A DNA stretch of 64,000 nt from Candidatus Paralachnospira caecorum. GTDB taxonomy: Bacteria > Bacillota > Clostridia > Lachnospirales > Lachnospiraceae. This document shows positions 35,875 through 44,874 of the stretch, piece by piece (within the stretch, counting starts at the first letter, position 1; the number at the start of each line of letters is the position of its first letter). The DNA is taken from contig CAJFHG010000008.1 in the NCBI GenBank assembly GCA_904379015.1, forward strand, positions 23,662 to 87,661, written 5' to 3'. Under the pieces are notes generated by a model. That model did not search any database. It was not told the origin of the DNA and saw only the letters and a program-made list of their open reading frames with translations. The position numbers and the translations under genes are program-made.

Positions 35875-36780
35875 TCAATAGCAGAGAGAAATGACGACCG
35901 GCACAAAAGCGGAGCAGATCATCCCGTTCAGCACGGCAAACACCACCGTTTCCTCGTTGGTATAGCGCATCAGCATGGGCAGCGTCGTGTCCTCACTGGT
36001 GGCCGCCGCCGGAGCAATGCAGGTAAAGGAATTGAAATGCCGGGAAAGATACGGGATCATAAAAAAGGAGCCGATCTCCCGCATCAGATTGCTCAGGAAG
36101 GCGATGCTTCCCGACTCCGCCCCGGCCAGACCGCTGATCGATACGCCCGCCAGACTGTACCAACCCATTCCTCCGGCGATGGAGACGGCTTCATTGAGAG
36201 GATAATTCAGGATCAGCCTGCACAGCACCCCTCCGATCAGTGATCCTGCGATGATCCCGAAGGGAATGACCAGGATCTTCACATGATACTGACGGAGCCG
36301 GGTCAGTATCCCCTTCTGCATGCCTACGCTGATGCCCACTGAAAACATGAGAAGCCACAGCAGCTGCTGTGAATGATCGGTCAGCGCCGTCAGGAACGCG
36401 GACCGCGGGAAAGCTGCCCCGCAGCCGATTCCGAGAATCAGCGAGCCGAGCGCCAGAAACACCATGGGATCCCGTCCCGACGGCCGGCCGCCTGCGGCCT
36501 GTTTCCCGGCCCCCGCTTCTTTTCCCGTCATAAACCGTCTGGTCAGCACATAAACAACGACGATCGAGCATATCGTCGGGATCAGGAAAAATACAAAACT
36601 CTGAATACCGATCACGCCCAGCTCAGAAAAAAAATTGTCCCGGCGGCTCAGGCCGACTCCCATGGAAAAAATCAATACCAGAGTACAGGCCAGCTGTACC
36701 CGCTCGTTCATTTTTTTTCGTCCGGCGGGGAAAAAGCAGCCCGCTGCCATCCCCAAAAGCATGATCACAAGTGTTGTCAT
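35875..36780 (-). CDS. lysO: Lysine exporter LysO family protein
   Basis: 301 residues, close to E. coli LysO (YbjE, 299). Two hydrophobic halves: TLVIMLLGMAAGCFFPAGRK, LVLIFSMGVGLSRRDNFFSE, MFSVGISVGMQKGILTRLRQ, GGMGWYSLAGVSISGLAGAE and CIAPAAATSEDTTLPMLMRY. The family exports lysine or its analogues. The ATG at 36780 is seven bases after AGGAG. It is convergent with the methyltransferase (6 bp apart) and 98 bp after an unknown gene on the same strand. Confidence 0.88.
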   Translation of the reverse strand: MTTLVIMLLGMAAGCFFPAGRKKMNERVQLACTLVLIFSMGVGLSRRDNFFSELGVIGIQSFVFFLIPTICSIVVVYVLTRRFMTGKEAGAGKQAAGGRPSGRDPMVFLALGSLILGIGCGAAFPRSAFLTALTDHSQQLLWLLMFSVGISVGMQKGILTRLRQYHVKILVIPFGIIAGSLIGGVLCRLILNYPLNEAVSIAGGMGWYSLAGVSISGLAGAESGSIAFLSNLMREIGSFFMIPYLSRHFNSFTCIAPAAATSEDTTLPMLMRYTNEETVVFAVLNGMICSAFVPVVISLCY

Positions 36781-36878
36781 GGTCGTTCTCCTGTCTTTTC
36801 TGTTCTGTCCCGTGAATGTAATATCTCTTCTCGATAGAATGTCTCTCTTCTGTAAATCCTTCTTCATCCTGCCTGATA

Positions 36879-37550
36879 TCAGATTCCCAGGCGGTCCCGG
36901 ATCACCGTTTCCATCGCGTCCCAGTCCGGCGTACTCCCGCTCCGCTCTGTCACCTGAGCGATCTCCTCCTCCGTCATCTGCAGATCATCCCTGAGAAACG
37001 TCAGGATCTCGTCTCTGAAACCTGTCAGGATCTCTTCATTTCCTCTGGAAACTCCGTCATTGAGGGCCTCGTCGATGATGCCGCAGGCCTCCGAAGCGCC
37101 GGAAAGCGCATAGGAAATGCCGTAATAGCCGCCGGCGCCGGATTCCTCCTGCGCGGCCGCCAGTGCGTCCTTCGTATCATTCATAAATGACATCCAGCGC
37201 CACACACTGGCCACCTCCCAGTATTTCCTGTCGGCGCTGCTGTGCTGCTCCTGAGATTCATAATAATCGTACAGCTCCTGATAACTGCCGGCCTGCAGGT
37301 ACTGTTCCATGGTATCCAGCGCCTCCTGCCCGACCGTCTCCGAAGCGTTCTGCGGATCGGCCTCAGAATCCGTCTCTGACCCGGACGCTGCCGGTTCCTG
37401 TCCCTGATTTCCGCCTGTCAGACTTCTGGTCATGATCAGCCGGACCGCGCCGTATACGACCAGGCACACGGCCGCCAGACAGATCAGAAAGACAACTGTA
37501 CTCATTTCCTTTTTCTGTCCGCGTTTTTCACTGTTCTTCTTCTGATTCAT
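36879..37550 (-). CDS. Membrane-anchored protein of unknown function
   Basis: 223 residues. A polar, lysine-rich N-terminus and one helix (STVVFLICLAAVCLVVYGAV) are followed by a Ser/Glu/Gly-rich linker to about residue 75 and an acidic, helical extracytoplasmic domain with YLQAGSYQELYDYYESQEQH and VWRWMSFMNDTKDALAAA. No family recognised. It has its own promoter and is followed by lysO on the same strand; no functional link is apparent. Confidence 0.65.
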   Translation of the reverse strand: MNQKKNSEKRGQKKEMSTVVFLICLAAVCLVVYGAVRLIMTRSLTGGNQGQEPAASGSETDSEADPQNASETVGQEALDTMEQYLQAGSYQELYDYYESQEQHSSADRKYWEVASVWRWMSFMNDTKDALAAAQEESGAGGYYGISYALSGASEACGIIDEALNDGVSRGNEEILTGFRDEILTFLRDDLQMTEEEIAQVTERSGSTPDWDAMETVIRDRLGI

Positions 37551-37609
37551 AGCATTCTGTCCCTTTTCTTTTCTGTGCGTTCTTCAACCGTCATCTGCCG
37601 TCAGCTCAA

Positions 37610-37639
37610 AGTATACTAAACCGGAATGCCTTCTGTCAA
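37610..37639 (-). promoter_or_regulatory. Sigma-A promoter upstream of the 36.9 kb gene
   Basis: On the minus strand, -35 TTGACA (37639-37634), 18-bp spacer, -10 TATACT (37615-37610), 60 bp before the ATG. Confidence 0.7.
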
Positions 37640-37675
37640 TTTCTGAATCGGCAGCGGCGAAAAAAAAACGTGGAA

Positions 37676-37704
37676 AAGCGCCGCAGGATTTTCCCGCGGC
37701 GCTT
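37676..37704 (-). terminator. Terminator after the ketopantoate-reductase-like gene
   Basis: 9-bp stem AAGCGCCGC / GCGGCGCTT (37704-37696 with 37684-37676), an 11-base loop, then TTTTCC and a nine-T run a few bases on. Confidence 0.75.
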
Positions 37705-37731
37705 CCGGAAACTCTTCTGCTCTGCTGTTTT

Positions 37732-38691
37732 CTACTCTTTGTCCTGTTCTTCCTGGGGACAGATCTTTCCCTCGTTCATTTCTTCCAGAAGACAGATCGC
37801 ATGATACATCCAGCGGCAGTAAGGTGTCTCAATGCCGTGCTTTTCGCCCAGGCGGATCAGATTTCCCGCCAGCAGGTCCACCTCCGTCTTCCGCTTCTGC
37901 TCGATATCCTGTCTGGTAGAAGGCACATTATAAAACGGCGCGCCGAATACACTCTTCCACTGCCGCTCCAGATCCTTCTCTGTGATCTCAACGCCGCAGG
38001 CACAGGCCACCTTTGCCGCCTCTCCGTAAACCATCCTGTACAGCTCCCTGGCATGCCCGCTCAGCTTCCAGGCTCCGTAGCAGTTCCCGATGATGGCCGA
38101 CGGCAGATTCTCCGCAAGATTCGCGCAGTACTTCAGCCACATATCCCGTTTCATATCCTCCGGTACCCGGTACGGGATTCCTGCCCGTTCAAACAGATCT
38201 GCCACCGCCTGGATCCTGGGTGTGTAAGGCACCTCATTGCGCGCTTCTCCGAAACTGATCAGACCCAAACTGGGATCATACTCCACTTTATGATCCACCA
38301 TACGGATCGACACCCGGGTGACACCATAGATCACCCGATCCCAGCCGTAAACCTCAGCCAGAGCCTCCTCGCTGCTGATTCCGTTCATCAGAGACAGCAG
38401 GATGGTGTTTTCCCCCACCACACATCCCAGCTGTCTGACCGCTTCTTCCATCTGGGGACCTTTGACGATCATCATCACCAGATCCACCGGCTCATGCGCT
38501 TCCTCCGGATCCACCACCTGGAAACGATAAGTCACCCCGTTGATCGTGGTTCCCTCCGTCTCCAGCCGCTTTTTCCTGCTGCCGCCCGCGATCACCATAA
38601 AATTCTCATGGCCCAGAGCCTTCTCCAGTCCCGGAGCGAGATAGGAACCGATAGAACCAAGACCGATCATTGCCGCTCTGCGAATTTCCAT
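37732..38691 (-). CDS. Ketopantoate reductase (PanE/ApbA) family protein
   Basis: 319 residues. N-terminal Rossmann fold with AAMIGLGSIGSYLAPGLEKA, the ApbA-type NGISSEEALAEVYG segment, then the C-terminal helical domain with MWLKYCANLAENLPSAIIGN and the end RWMYHAICLLEEM. The family reduces 2-dehydropantoate or other branched 2-ketoacids with NAD(P)H. Being next to a 2-hydroxyacid region, it may act on another ketoacid instead of serving pantothenate synthesis; no panB or panC is nearby. It is transcribed from its own promoter at 38761-38789. Confidence 0.8.
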   Translation of the reverse strand: MEIRRAAMIGLGSIGSYLAPGLEKALGHENFMVIAGGSRKKRLETEGTTINGVTYRFQVVDPEEAHEPVDLVMMIVKGPQMEEAVRQLGCVVGENTILLSLMNGISSEEALAEVYGWDRVIYGVTRVSIRMVDHKVEYDPSLGLISFGEARNEVPYTPRIQAVADLFERAGIPYRVPEDMKRDMWLKYCANLAENLPSAIIGNCYGAWKLSGHARELYRMVYGEAAKVACACGVEITEKDLERQWKSVFGAPFYNVPSTRQDIEQKRKTEVDLLAGNLIRLGEKHGIETPYCRWMYHAICLLEEMNEGKICPQEEQDKE

Positions 38692-38750
38692 ATTGAACCT
38701 CCCATATACATTTTATCGTTCTTTAAACAAAGGATAAAAAATAAAAAATA

Positions 38751-38761
38751 TTGTAATACAA
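38751..38761. promoter_or_regulatory. Candidate GntR/FadR-type operator
   Basis: An 11-bp perfect palindrome TTGTAATACAA overlapping the downstream edge of the -10 box. It resembles the TTGT-(N)-ACAA-like sites of FadR-subfamily GntR repressors, and such a regulator is encoded at 44875-45576. Confidence 0.4.
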
Positions 38762-38789
38762 CTATAATATACAGAATTTTTGTTGTCAA
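38761..38789 (-). promoter_or_regulatory. Sigma-A promoter of the ketopantoate-reductase-like gene
   Basis: On the minus strand, -35 TTGACA (38789-38784), 17-bp spacer, -10 TATAGT (38766-38761). Leader about 65 nt, very AT-rich. Confidence 0.7.
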
Positions 38790-38884
38790 CATGCCTTCTC
38801 ACTTCGCAGAGAATTTTCTTTCCCACATCCGATTCCCTGTCCGTTTTCCCGCGCTTTTTCGCCCGGATTCCGGTTCCTATCTTC

Positions 38885-40072
38885 TCAGGCTTCTCCCATG
38901 GCCGCCCGGTAAATGGCCACCAGGTCATCCCGGCTGAGTTCCCGGATCCCGGGCAGGGTCCGGCTGCCATGTCCGGTACATTTATCGGCCATTTCCTCCA
39001 GCGCGTCCTCCGAAACGCCCAGCTGTCTCAGAGTAACGGGCATTCCCAGACTGACAAAGTAATCTTCTGTGGCCTGGATCCCGGCCATGGCTGTTTCCAG
39101 AATATTTTCAAAATTCATCTCCAGGTTCCAGACCCGCACCGCGTACTGGGCAAATCTGGAAGGCCGGCAGGCGCACACATATCTTGCCCAGGAGGGCCAC
39201 AGGGCGGACAGTCCCGCCCCGTGGGCGATCTGCGGATATTTTCCGGAAAGCTCATGCTCCATCTGATGGACCTGCATCAGGAACGTGCGTCCCGCGCTGG
39301 TCAGGTCATTATGGGACAGGCTTCCGGACCACATCAGGCACGCCCTGGCCTCATAATCCCGGGGACTGGCGTCCGCGATCCGGCCCGCCTCGATCACGCT
39401 TTTCATGATCCCTTCCGCGATCCGGTCCGTCACAGACACGCCTTCGCTGTCGCCCATATACCGTTCCAGTGTATGCATGATGATATCCACGGTACCGCAG
39501 CCCGTCTGGAACTTGCTGACCGTATAGGTCAGCTCCGGGTTGCAGATGGAGAAAAGAGGACGGTGGGCAGGACTGCCGCAGCCCCGCTTCAGCCCGGTCT
39601 CCTCATTGGTGATCACGCAGGAATTGCTCATTTCGCTGCCTGTGGCGGAAAGCGTCAGGATCGTGCCTACCGGCAGCGCCTTTTCCGGCACGGCCTCCTT
39701 CATGAAATATTTCCAGACATCCACATCCGGATTGGCCACCCCGTCCGCGATGCATTTGGCGGAATCGATGACGCTTCCTCCGCCCACAGCCAGAATGAAA
39801 TCCACCTGTTCCTCCCGACACAGCCTGATCCCCCGCCTTGCCATGGAAAGGGTCGGATTGGGCTGTACCCCGCCGAGAAGCACATGATCGATCTGTTCCT
39901 CTTCCAGCGCCCTGACGACTGTATCCAGAAGACCGGATTTCCTGGCGCTGTTTCCCCCGAAATGCACCAGCACCTTCTGAAATCCGTATTCTTTGATGAT
40001 TTTTCCCACCTGCAGATGCGTATCCCTGCCGAAGATCATCCGTGTCGGCGCGCAGAATTCAAAGTTTTTCAT
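38885..40072 (-). CDS. Iron-containing alcohol dehydrogenase (butanol dehydrogenase type)
   Basis: 395 residues: MKNFEFCAPTRMIFGRDTHL, nucleotide loop LAVGGGSVIDSAKCIADGVA, LTLSATGSEMSNSCVITNEE, and metal ligands in TVDIIMHTLERY, then HQMEHELSGKYPQIAHGAGL. This is the NADPH-type BDH/YqhD branch, broad for aldehydes. The ATG at 40072 follows GGGAGGAG. It is the last gene of the ldh2-larA-AEC-malic enzyme run and could dispose of reducing equivalents by reducing an aldehyde, or act on the unknown pathway substrate. Confidence 0.85.
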   Translation of the reverse strand: MKNFEFCAPTRMIFGRDTHLQVGKIIKEYGFQKVLVHFGGNSARKSGLLDTVVRALEEEQIDHVLLGGVQPNPTLSMARRGIRLCREEQVDFILAVGGGSVIDSAKCIADGVANPDVDVWKYFMKEAVPEKALPVGTILTLSATGSEMSNSCVITNEETGLKRGCGSPAHRPLFSICNPELTYTVSKFQTGCGTVDIIMHTLERYMGDSEGVSVTDRIAEGIMKSVIEAGRIADASPRDYEARACLMWSGSLSHNDLTSAGRTFLMQVHQMEHELSGKYPQIAHGAGLSALWPSWARYVCACRPSRFAQYAVRVWNLEMNFENILETAMAGIQATEDYFVSLGMPVTLRQLGVSEDALEEMADKCTGHGSRTLPGIRELSRDDLVAIYRAAMGEA

Positions 40073-40115
40073 AGTCTCCTCCCAATTATCCTTCTCCCGT
40101 ATTCGCTGCTCCGGC

Positions 40116-41288
40116 TCAGATCCTTGCCACGCCGGACTTTCTGGCAGCCTCCGCCACCGCGGCCGCGACCGCAGGCCCGACTCTCTTGTCAAAGGCCCTG
40201 GGAATGATGTAGTCGGCATTCAGCTCTTCCGGCGAAATCAGACCTGCCAGCGCCTCTGCCGCCGCCATCTTCATTTCCTCGTTGATATCGCTGGCTCTCA
40301 CGTCAAAAGCGCCCCTGAAAACGCCGGGGAATGCCAGCACGTTGTTGATCTGGTTGGGGAAATCGCTTCTTCCCGTGGCAACCACAGCCGCTCCTCCGGC
40401 CTTGGCATCGTCGGGGAAGATCTCCGGCGTGGGATTGGCGCAGGCGAACACCACCGCCTTTTCGTTCATGGTCTTCACCATGTCCGCAGTCACCGTACCC
40501 GGAGCGGAAACACCGATGAATACATCGGCGCCCTTCAGCATATCAGCCAGAGAGCCCGCTTTTTTCTCCAGGTTTGTCACCTTCGCCATCTCTTCCTTCA
40601 CCCAGTTGAGACCCTCGCGTCCTTCATAGATCGCGCCCTTTCTGTCGCACATGGTCACGTTCCGGTATCCGGCAGACAGAAGCAGCTTCACGATGGAGAT
40701 CGCCGCGGCGCCGGCGCCCGATGTCACGATCTTCACATCCTCTTTCTTCTTTCCAACCACCTTGAGGGCATTGGTGAGGCCGGCCAGCGTGATGATGGCC
40801 GTTCCGTGCTGGTCGTCGTGGAAAATGGGAATGTCGCATTTTTCCTTCAGCTTCCGCTCGATCTCGAAGCATCTGGGCGCTGAAATATCCTCCAGGTTGA
40901 TGCCGCCGAAGCTGCCGGAAATGTTGTAGACTGTCTCCACAAATTCATCCACGTCCTTTGTCTTTACGCACAGCGGGAACGCGTCCACATCTCCGAAGGC
41001 TTTGAACAGCACGCATTTTCCTTCCATAACGGGCATGCCCGCCTCGGGCCCGATATCTCCCAGGCCCAGGACAGCGGAGCCGTCGGTGATCACCGCGCAC
41101 AGATTGTGGCGTCTCGTCAGCTCATAGGATTTGCTGATGTCTTTCTGGATCTCCAGACAGGGCTGGGCAACGCCCGGCGTATAGGCCAGGGACAGGTCAT
41201 CCTTTGTTTCAACGGGAACGGTGGCGACTACCTCGATTTTTCCCTTCCATTCTCCGTGAAGTCTCAAACTTTCTTTTGCGTAATCCAT
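40116..41288 (-). CDS. NAD(P)-dependent malic enzyme, short bacterial form
   Basis: 390 residues. It converts (S)-malate to pyruvate and CO2 with reduction of NAD(P)+. Substrate region ETKDDLSLAYTPGVAQPCLE, HNLCAVITDGSAVLGLGDIG, metal and substrate site FHDDQHGTAIITLAGLTNAL, nucleotide loop VTSGAGAAAISIVKLLL, and the typical GRSDFPNQINNVLAFPGVFR. The ATG at 41288 follows AAGGAGG; upstream sequence in frame is not conserved. It lies 31 bp after the AEC permease and in a run that begins with hydroxyacid racemase/dehydrogenase genes, making malate a candidate intermediate. Confidence 0.93.
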   Translation of the reverse strand: MDYAKESLRLHGEWKGKIEVVATVPVETKDDLSLAYTPGVAQPCLEIQKDISKSYELTRRHNLCAVITDGSAVLGLGDIGPEAGMPVMEGKCVLFKAFGDVDAFPLCVKTKDVDEFVETVYNISGSFGGINLEDISAPRCFEIERKLKEKCDIPIFHDDQHGTAIITLAGLTNALKVVGKKKEDVKIVTSGAGAAAISIVKLLLSAGYRNVTMCDRKGAIYEGREGLNWVKEEMAKVTNLEKKAGSLADMLKGADVFIGVSAPGTVTADMVKTMNEKAVVFACANPTPEIFPDDAKAGGAAVVATGRSDFPNQINNVLAFPGVFRGAFDVRASDINEEMKMAAAEALAGLISPEELNADYIIPRAFDKRVGPAVAAAVAEAARKSGVARI

Positions 41289-41319
41289 ATCGCAGTATCC
41301 TCCTTCTTCAGGCGCGCGT

Positions 41320-42252
41320 TCAGAAAAACAGCTGCTGCGCCACAATATAAACAACAGGTATTGTAAACAGACATAAAAACATGTTCTGCAGAATGGCCAG
41401 CGATACAAACTCCTCGTCGCCGCCATAATTCTTGGCCATGACCGCGTTCATGGTGGCGGCCGGGGTCGCCGACAGGAGAATCAGCACCCGGGCAGGCTCC
41501 GCCGGCACCCCGAACAGCCAGATCACCAGGCAGGTAAGGGCCGGGAAGACCACCAGGGACAGGACCGAGATCAGATACATCTGCCAGTCCGTGAACAGCC
41601 TGCTGAATTTCACATCCGCCAGCATGATGCCCACCACGATCAGCGGCAGCGGCGTACACAGATTGCCCGCCGCCTCCAGGGTATCCTGGACAATGCCCGA
41701 GGGCTGGATCCCCGCGATGATCAGGATGACCAGCAGGAAGCTGGAGATCATGGCCGAATTGCAGAAAATTTTCTTCCACTGGATCTTATGGACGCCGGAA
41801 TACAGGTAGACGCCGTAGCTCCAGTTGGTAAGATTAAACACCACTGTGCACAGAGCGGCGTAAAACAGGCTCTCCCGGCCCAGTACCGCCACACACAGAG
41901 GGAATCCCATAAAGGATATATTTTTAAAAGAAATCACGCCCTCAAAGCACCGTCTCCTGGAAGCGGGGATGCGGAAAGCCGCCCCCAGCGGCTTCGTGAC
42001 AACCGCGCTGATGCAGAAACAAAGGGTATAGATCAACAGGGTCCACCCCGCGTTCGCCATGGTCTCGGCCGTCAGGGAGACCGATGCCGCCGACGACAGG
42101 ATCGATCCCGGCACGCCGATCTTCAGGATCAGCTCCATACAGCCGTCCAGGGCGTTCTTCCCCAGATAACCGGTCTTCTTCCCGATATACCCCACTGCCA
42201 CAAAAAACACAAACTCCGCCATCACCGTAAATCCAGACAGTACCTCAAGCAT
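41320..42252 (-). CDS. AEC-family transporter (auxin efflux carrier type)
   Basis: 310 residues, about ten helices in two repeats. FFVAVGYIGKKTGYLGKNAL near the N-terminus, the central KNISFMGFPLCVAVLGRESL, and ATPAATMNAVMAKNYGGDEE are family features. Bacterial AEC members include malate/lactate permeases (MleP-type). It lies 59 bp after the LarA-like gene and 31 bp before malic enzyme, which supports transport of malate or a related hydroxyacid. Direction and substrate are inferred. Confidence 0.85.
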   Translation of the reverse strand: MLEVLSGFTVMAEFVFFVAVGYIGKKTGYLGKNALDGCMELILKIGVPGSILSSAASVSLTAETMANAGWTLLIYTLCFCISAVVTKPLGAAFRIPASRRRCFEGVISFKNISFMGFPLCVAVLGRESLFYAALCTVVFNLTNWSYGVYLYSGVHKIQWKKIFCNSAMISSFLLVILIIAGIQPSGIVQDTLEAAGNLCTPLPLIVVGIMLADVKFSRLFTDWQMYLISVLSLVVFPALTCLVIWLFGVPAEPARVLILLSATPAATMNAVMAKNYGGDEEFVSLAILQNMFLCLFTIPVVYIVAQQLFF

Positions 42253-42311
42253 GATTGTTCAGACCCTCTCCTCTTTCCGGCAGCCGGTCCGACGCTTCAT
42301 CCGATCCGTCC

Positions 42312-43607
42312 TCATTCAGATCCGGCAGCCTTGAATTGTTCCACATACCCGCCCGCATCATAGACGACCTCGAGAGGCTGCTCCTCCACCGTAAGGGCGG
42401 GGTTCTTCTTCGCCTCCTCAAGAAGCCGCTCTGTGATATAGAAGGTCTGCAGATGATTGGTATCCTGGATCCACATGATCCGGTATCCGGTCTCAGCGCT
42501 GGCCTCTGTAATGGTATGTAGCGCCAGCTTGAAAGCCAGACGGTCATCGGGCATGATCACCGGCAGCTTGAAGCCTGCTACGTCACAGGAGGTGATGCAG
42601 TTGGGATAAGTTTCCTCGAGATTTATTTTATCATACATTCGCTGAGGAATCACGTCCGCATTTCCGATTCCCGACGCATTGTGATGAGAATTTTCTGTCA
42701 GGTCCCGCACCACGATCCGCTCGATATTGGGTTTGGAAATCCCGTGAATGGAAGACCGCCCTGTGATGTTCGGATCCATGCCTGCGCCGGAAATATCTTT
42801 TCCCATCTGATCCACCACCAGCATATCCAGCTTTTCAAAGGGAATACAGGGAAGCTGGCGCTTGGCATCCTTTAGAAGCTCCTGCTCCCGTTTCAGAAAT
42901 TCACAGGAAGCAACTGCCTCGATCCTGTAGGTGTCGTGATGTCCGTTTTCCAGAATACCGAGTCCAAAGAGAATCGGTGCTTTATCCAGAATCACCTTTC
43001 CGATCTCCACAATATTCTCCGACATCTTTAAGAACCCATTGGCATGGCAGATGGCCGCGCCCTCCTGCTTTCCGAGTCCGATCACCAGCATTTTCATCAG
43101 ACCGCTCTGGATGGGGCCCTTGATGTCCGTGTGGGGCTTGATCCGGCCCACCGGAATGATCCAGTCCGCCTCTGAGGCGTTTTTGTCCAGATGCACCTCA
43201 AAGCCGTGCTCCTTCGTCTTTCCCAGACATACGGTCTCCATGGAAGAACGGATGGGGGCGCCTACATATTCCTCCGTGATTCCGTAATCATGCAGGATCT
43301 TCGTCTGGCCTTCCGCCACAGCCCCTCCGTGGCTTCCCATGGCAGGCACGATAAAGGGGACGCCGCCGGCCTGCTTCACCTCCTCCACCAGGGTTTTGAT
43401 GATCAGCGCGATGTTGCTGATCTCCCGGCTCCCGGCGGTGATGGCCACCGTATCGCCCATCTGAATGGCGCTTAACGACTCCTTTCTGTGCACAGCCGCC
43501 CTGACGGCCGCCTCCACATCCCCGACCGATATGGCGGGGATCTCATAATGCACCTTATAAAACAAGGGCATTTCCTCTGCTCTGAGCAATTCTTCAAATA
43601 TACTCAT
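42312..43607 (-). CDS. LarA-family (DUF2088) nickel-dependent hydroxyacid racemase-like protein
   Basis: 431 residues. The residues that define LarA can be matched by spacing. H93 (VPAMGSHGGA) and H159 (IKPHTDIKG) are 66 apart, as are H108 and H174 of Lactiplantibacillus LarA. K172 and H188 (KMLVIGLGKQEGAAICH) are 16 apart, as are K184 and H200, which hold the nickel-pincer cofactor. R61 may match the substrate arginine. It would racemise or epimerise a 2-hydroxyacid. The ATG at 43607 was taken because GGGGG is seven bases upstream and the paralogue starts MSIF too. It follows an Ldh_2 dehydrogenase by 14 bp. No larB, larC or larE is in the window. Confidence 0.8.
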   Translation of the reverse strand: MSIFEELLRAEEMPLFYKVHYEIPAISVGDVEAAVRAAVHRKESLSAIQMGDTVAITAGSREISNIALIIKTLVEEVKQAGGVPFIVPAMGSHGGAVAEGQTKILHDYGITEEYVGAPIRSSMETVCLGKTKEHGFEVHLDKNASEADWIIPVGRIKPHTDIKGPIQSGLMKMLVIGLGKQEGAAICHANGFLKMSENIVEIGKVILDKAPILFGLGILENGHHDTYRIEAVASCEFLKREQELLKDAKRQLPCIPFEKLDMLVVDQMGKDISGAGMDPNITGRSSIHGISKPNIERIVVRDLTENSHHNASGIGNADVIPQRMYDKINLEETYPNCITSCDVAGFKLPVIMPDDRLAFKLALHTITEASAETGYRIMWIQDTNHLQTFYITERLLEEAKKNPALTVEEQPLEVVYDAGGYVEQFKAAGSE

Positions 43608-43621
43608 ACTCATTCCCCCGT

Positions 43622-44713
43622 TTATTTCCCGATCAGATAAAGGGAAGGATCAATATCCAGCTCTCTGCAGATATTGACGATCTCATTGTAGGTCTTGTCG
43701 TTCATCTTTACCCCGTTTTCCTTCACATGCTCCATGTGGGCATAGGCCTTGTCGCCGTGGGTGTAAATCCTGGTCTCCCCGTCCGCCAGCGCGGCGTTCC
43801 GCAGTTCGTTCAGATAGCTGGTCAGATGATCCTCGATTTCCTGCCTGTCGCCGAACATGCCGTAATCGATGGCCAAAAAGCAGTGGCATACCTTGTCCAC
43901 CTCCGGCTTCAGCCGGACATAATTGCTGGTGATGCCGCCGGACAGAATGCCGCACATGATTTCCACCAGAAGGGAGAGTCCGTATCCCTTGTGGCCGCCG
44001 TTGAGCTCGCCCTTGCCGCCCACCGGGAAGATCCCGCCGTAGGATTTGGCTGCCCTGATCCTCAGGAATTCGTTGGGATCATGGCTCTCCACGCCGTTGG
44101 CATCGATGAGCCACCCGGAGGGCAGCGTCTTGCCCGCCTTCGCGTACACTTCCATTTTCCCCGCGGGGACTACGCTGGTGGCCATGTCGAGATGGAAATT
44201 GTGGGGCTTCGCGGGCATGGAGACGGCAATGGGATTGGTGCCCAGCATGGGCTGCCGTCCGAAGGTGGGAACCACCAGCGCCTCCGTATTGGTCATGGAC
44301 ATGCCGAGCAGCCCCTGGTCCGCCGCCATTTTGGAATAGTATCCGGCGATCCCGTAATGGTTGGAATTGCGCACCAGCACCATTCCCATACCGGCCTTCT
44401 TCGCCTTGTCGATGGCCAGCTGCATGGCCTTCACCGAAACGGGCTGCCCGAAAGCGTCATGAGCGTCGATCACGGCCGAAACCGGCGTTTCCTTTACGAT
44501 CTCCGGAACGGCATCCTTGTTGATCCTGCCGATCTTGATGCCGGTCACATACATGATCAGTCTCTGTACTCCGTGAGACTCGATCCCCATCCTGTCGGAG
44601 GCCAGAAGAACGTCCGCGATGGCGCCGCAGTCCTCCTCGCTGTAGCCGTAGCGTCTGAATACCTCCACTGTCAACTCATATAATTTCTGATCATCCACAT
44701 ATTGATAAGACAT
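43622..44713 (-). CDS. Ldh_2-family NAD(P)-dependent 2-hydroxyacid dehydrogenase
   Basis: 363 residues of the malate/L-lactate/ureidoglycolate dehydrogenase family (PF02615). Catalytic-region signatures: DRMGIESHGVQRLIMY (H47, R51), VLVRNSNHYGIAGYYSKMA (H119), SMTNTEALVVPTFGRQPMLG, TNPIAVSMPA and GGHKGYGLSLLVEIM. Members oxidise L-malate, sulfolactate, ureidoglycolate or similar acids stereospecifically. It heads the run with the LarA homologue (14 bp), AEC permease and malic enzyme. Much of it matches the dehydrogenase at 51925-53055, so the two are paralogues. No clear promoter is visible in the 160 bp upstream, which hold the gntR terminator. Confidence 0.88.
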   Translation of the reverse strand: MSYQYVDDQKLYELTVEVFRRYGYSEEDCGAIADVLLASDRMGIESHGVQRLIMYVTGIKIGRINKDAVPEIVKETPVSAVIDAHDAFGQPVSVKAMQLAIDKAKKAGMGMVLVRNSNHYGIAGYYSKMAADQGLLGMSMTNTEALVVPTFGRQPMLGTNPIAVSMPAKPHNFHLDMATSVVPAGKMEVYAKAGKTLPSGWLIDANGVESHDPNEFLRIRAAKSYGGIFPVGGKGELNGGHKGYGLSLLVEIMCGILSGGITSNYVRLKPEVDKVCHCFLAIDYGMFGDRQEIEDHLTSYLNELRNAALADGETRIYTHGDKAYAHMEHVKENGVKMNDKTYNEIVNICRELDIDPSLYLIGK

Positions 44714-44748
44714 ATCGATTCCTTCCTGTTTCCCTGATAAAAAGGCGC

Positions 44749-44845
44749 AAAAAAACTGCCGGACCTTTCGTCAGCATGCTTTTCAGCCAAACGTGTCTGC
44801 TCCAAATTCATACAGAAACGTTTCTCACAACTGACAATCCGGCAG
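44749..44845 (-). terminator. Long-stem terminator after the GntR regulator gene
   Basis: CTGCCGGA / TCCGGCAG (44845-44838 with 44763-44756) plus an inner GTCAG/CTGAC pairing (44835-44831 with 44774-44770), followed on the minus strand by seven T (44755-44749). It separates gntR from the downstream dehydrogenase operon. Confidence 0.65.
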
Positions 44846-44874
44846 CATCCTGTACGGGGAACACAGATCGACTG

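Noticed and set aside
38780..40207. Long plus-strand open frame opposite the iron alcohol dehydrogenase
   Set aside because: GC-rich antisense shadow; the minus-strand gene has full motifs and a ribosome binding site.
44814..44825. 12-bp palindrome AGAAACGTTTCT as a catabolite-response (cre) site
   Set aside because: Flanking positions do not fit the cre consensus, and it lies in the loop region of the gntR terminator.
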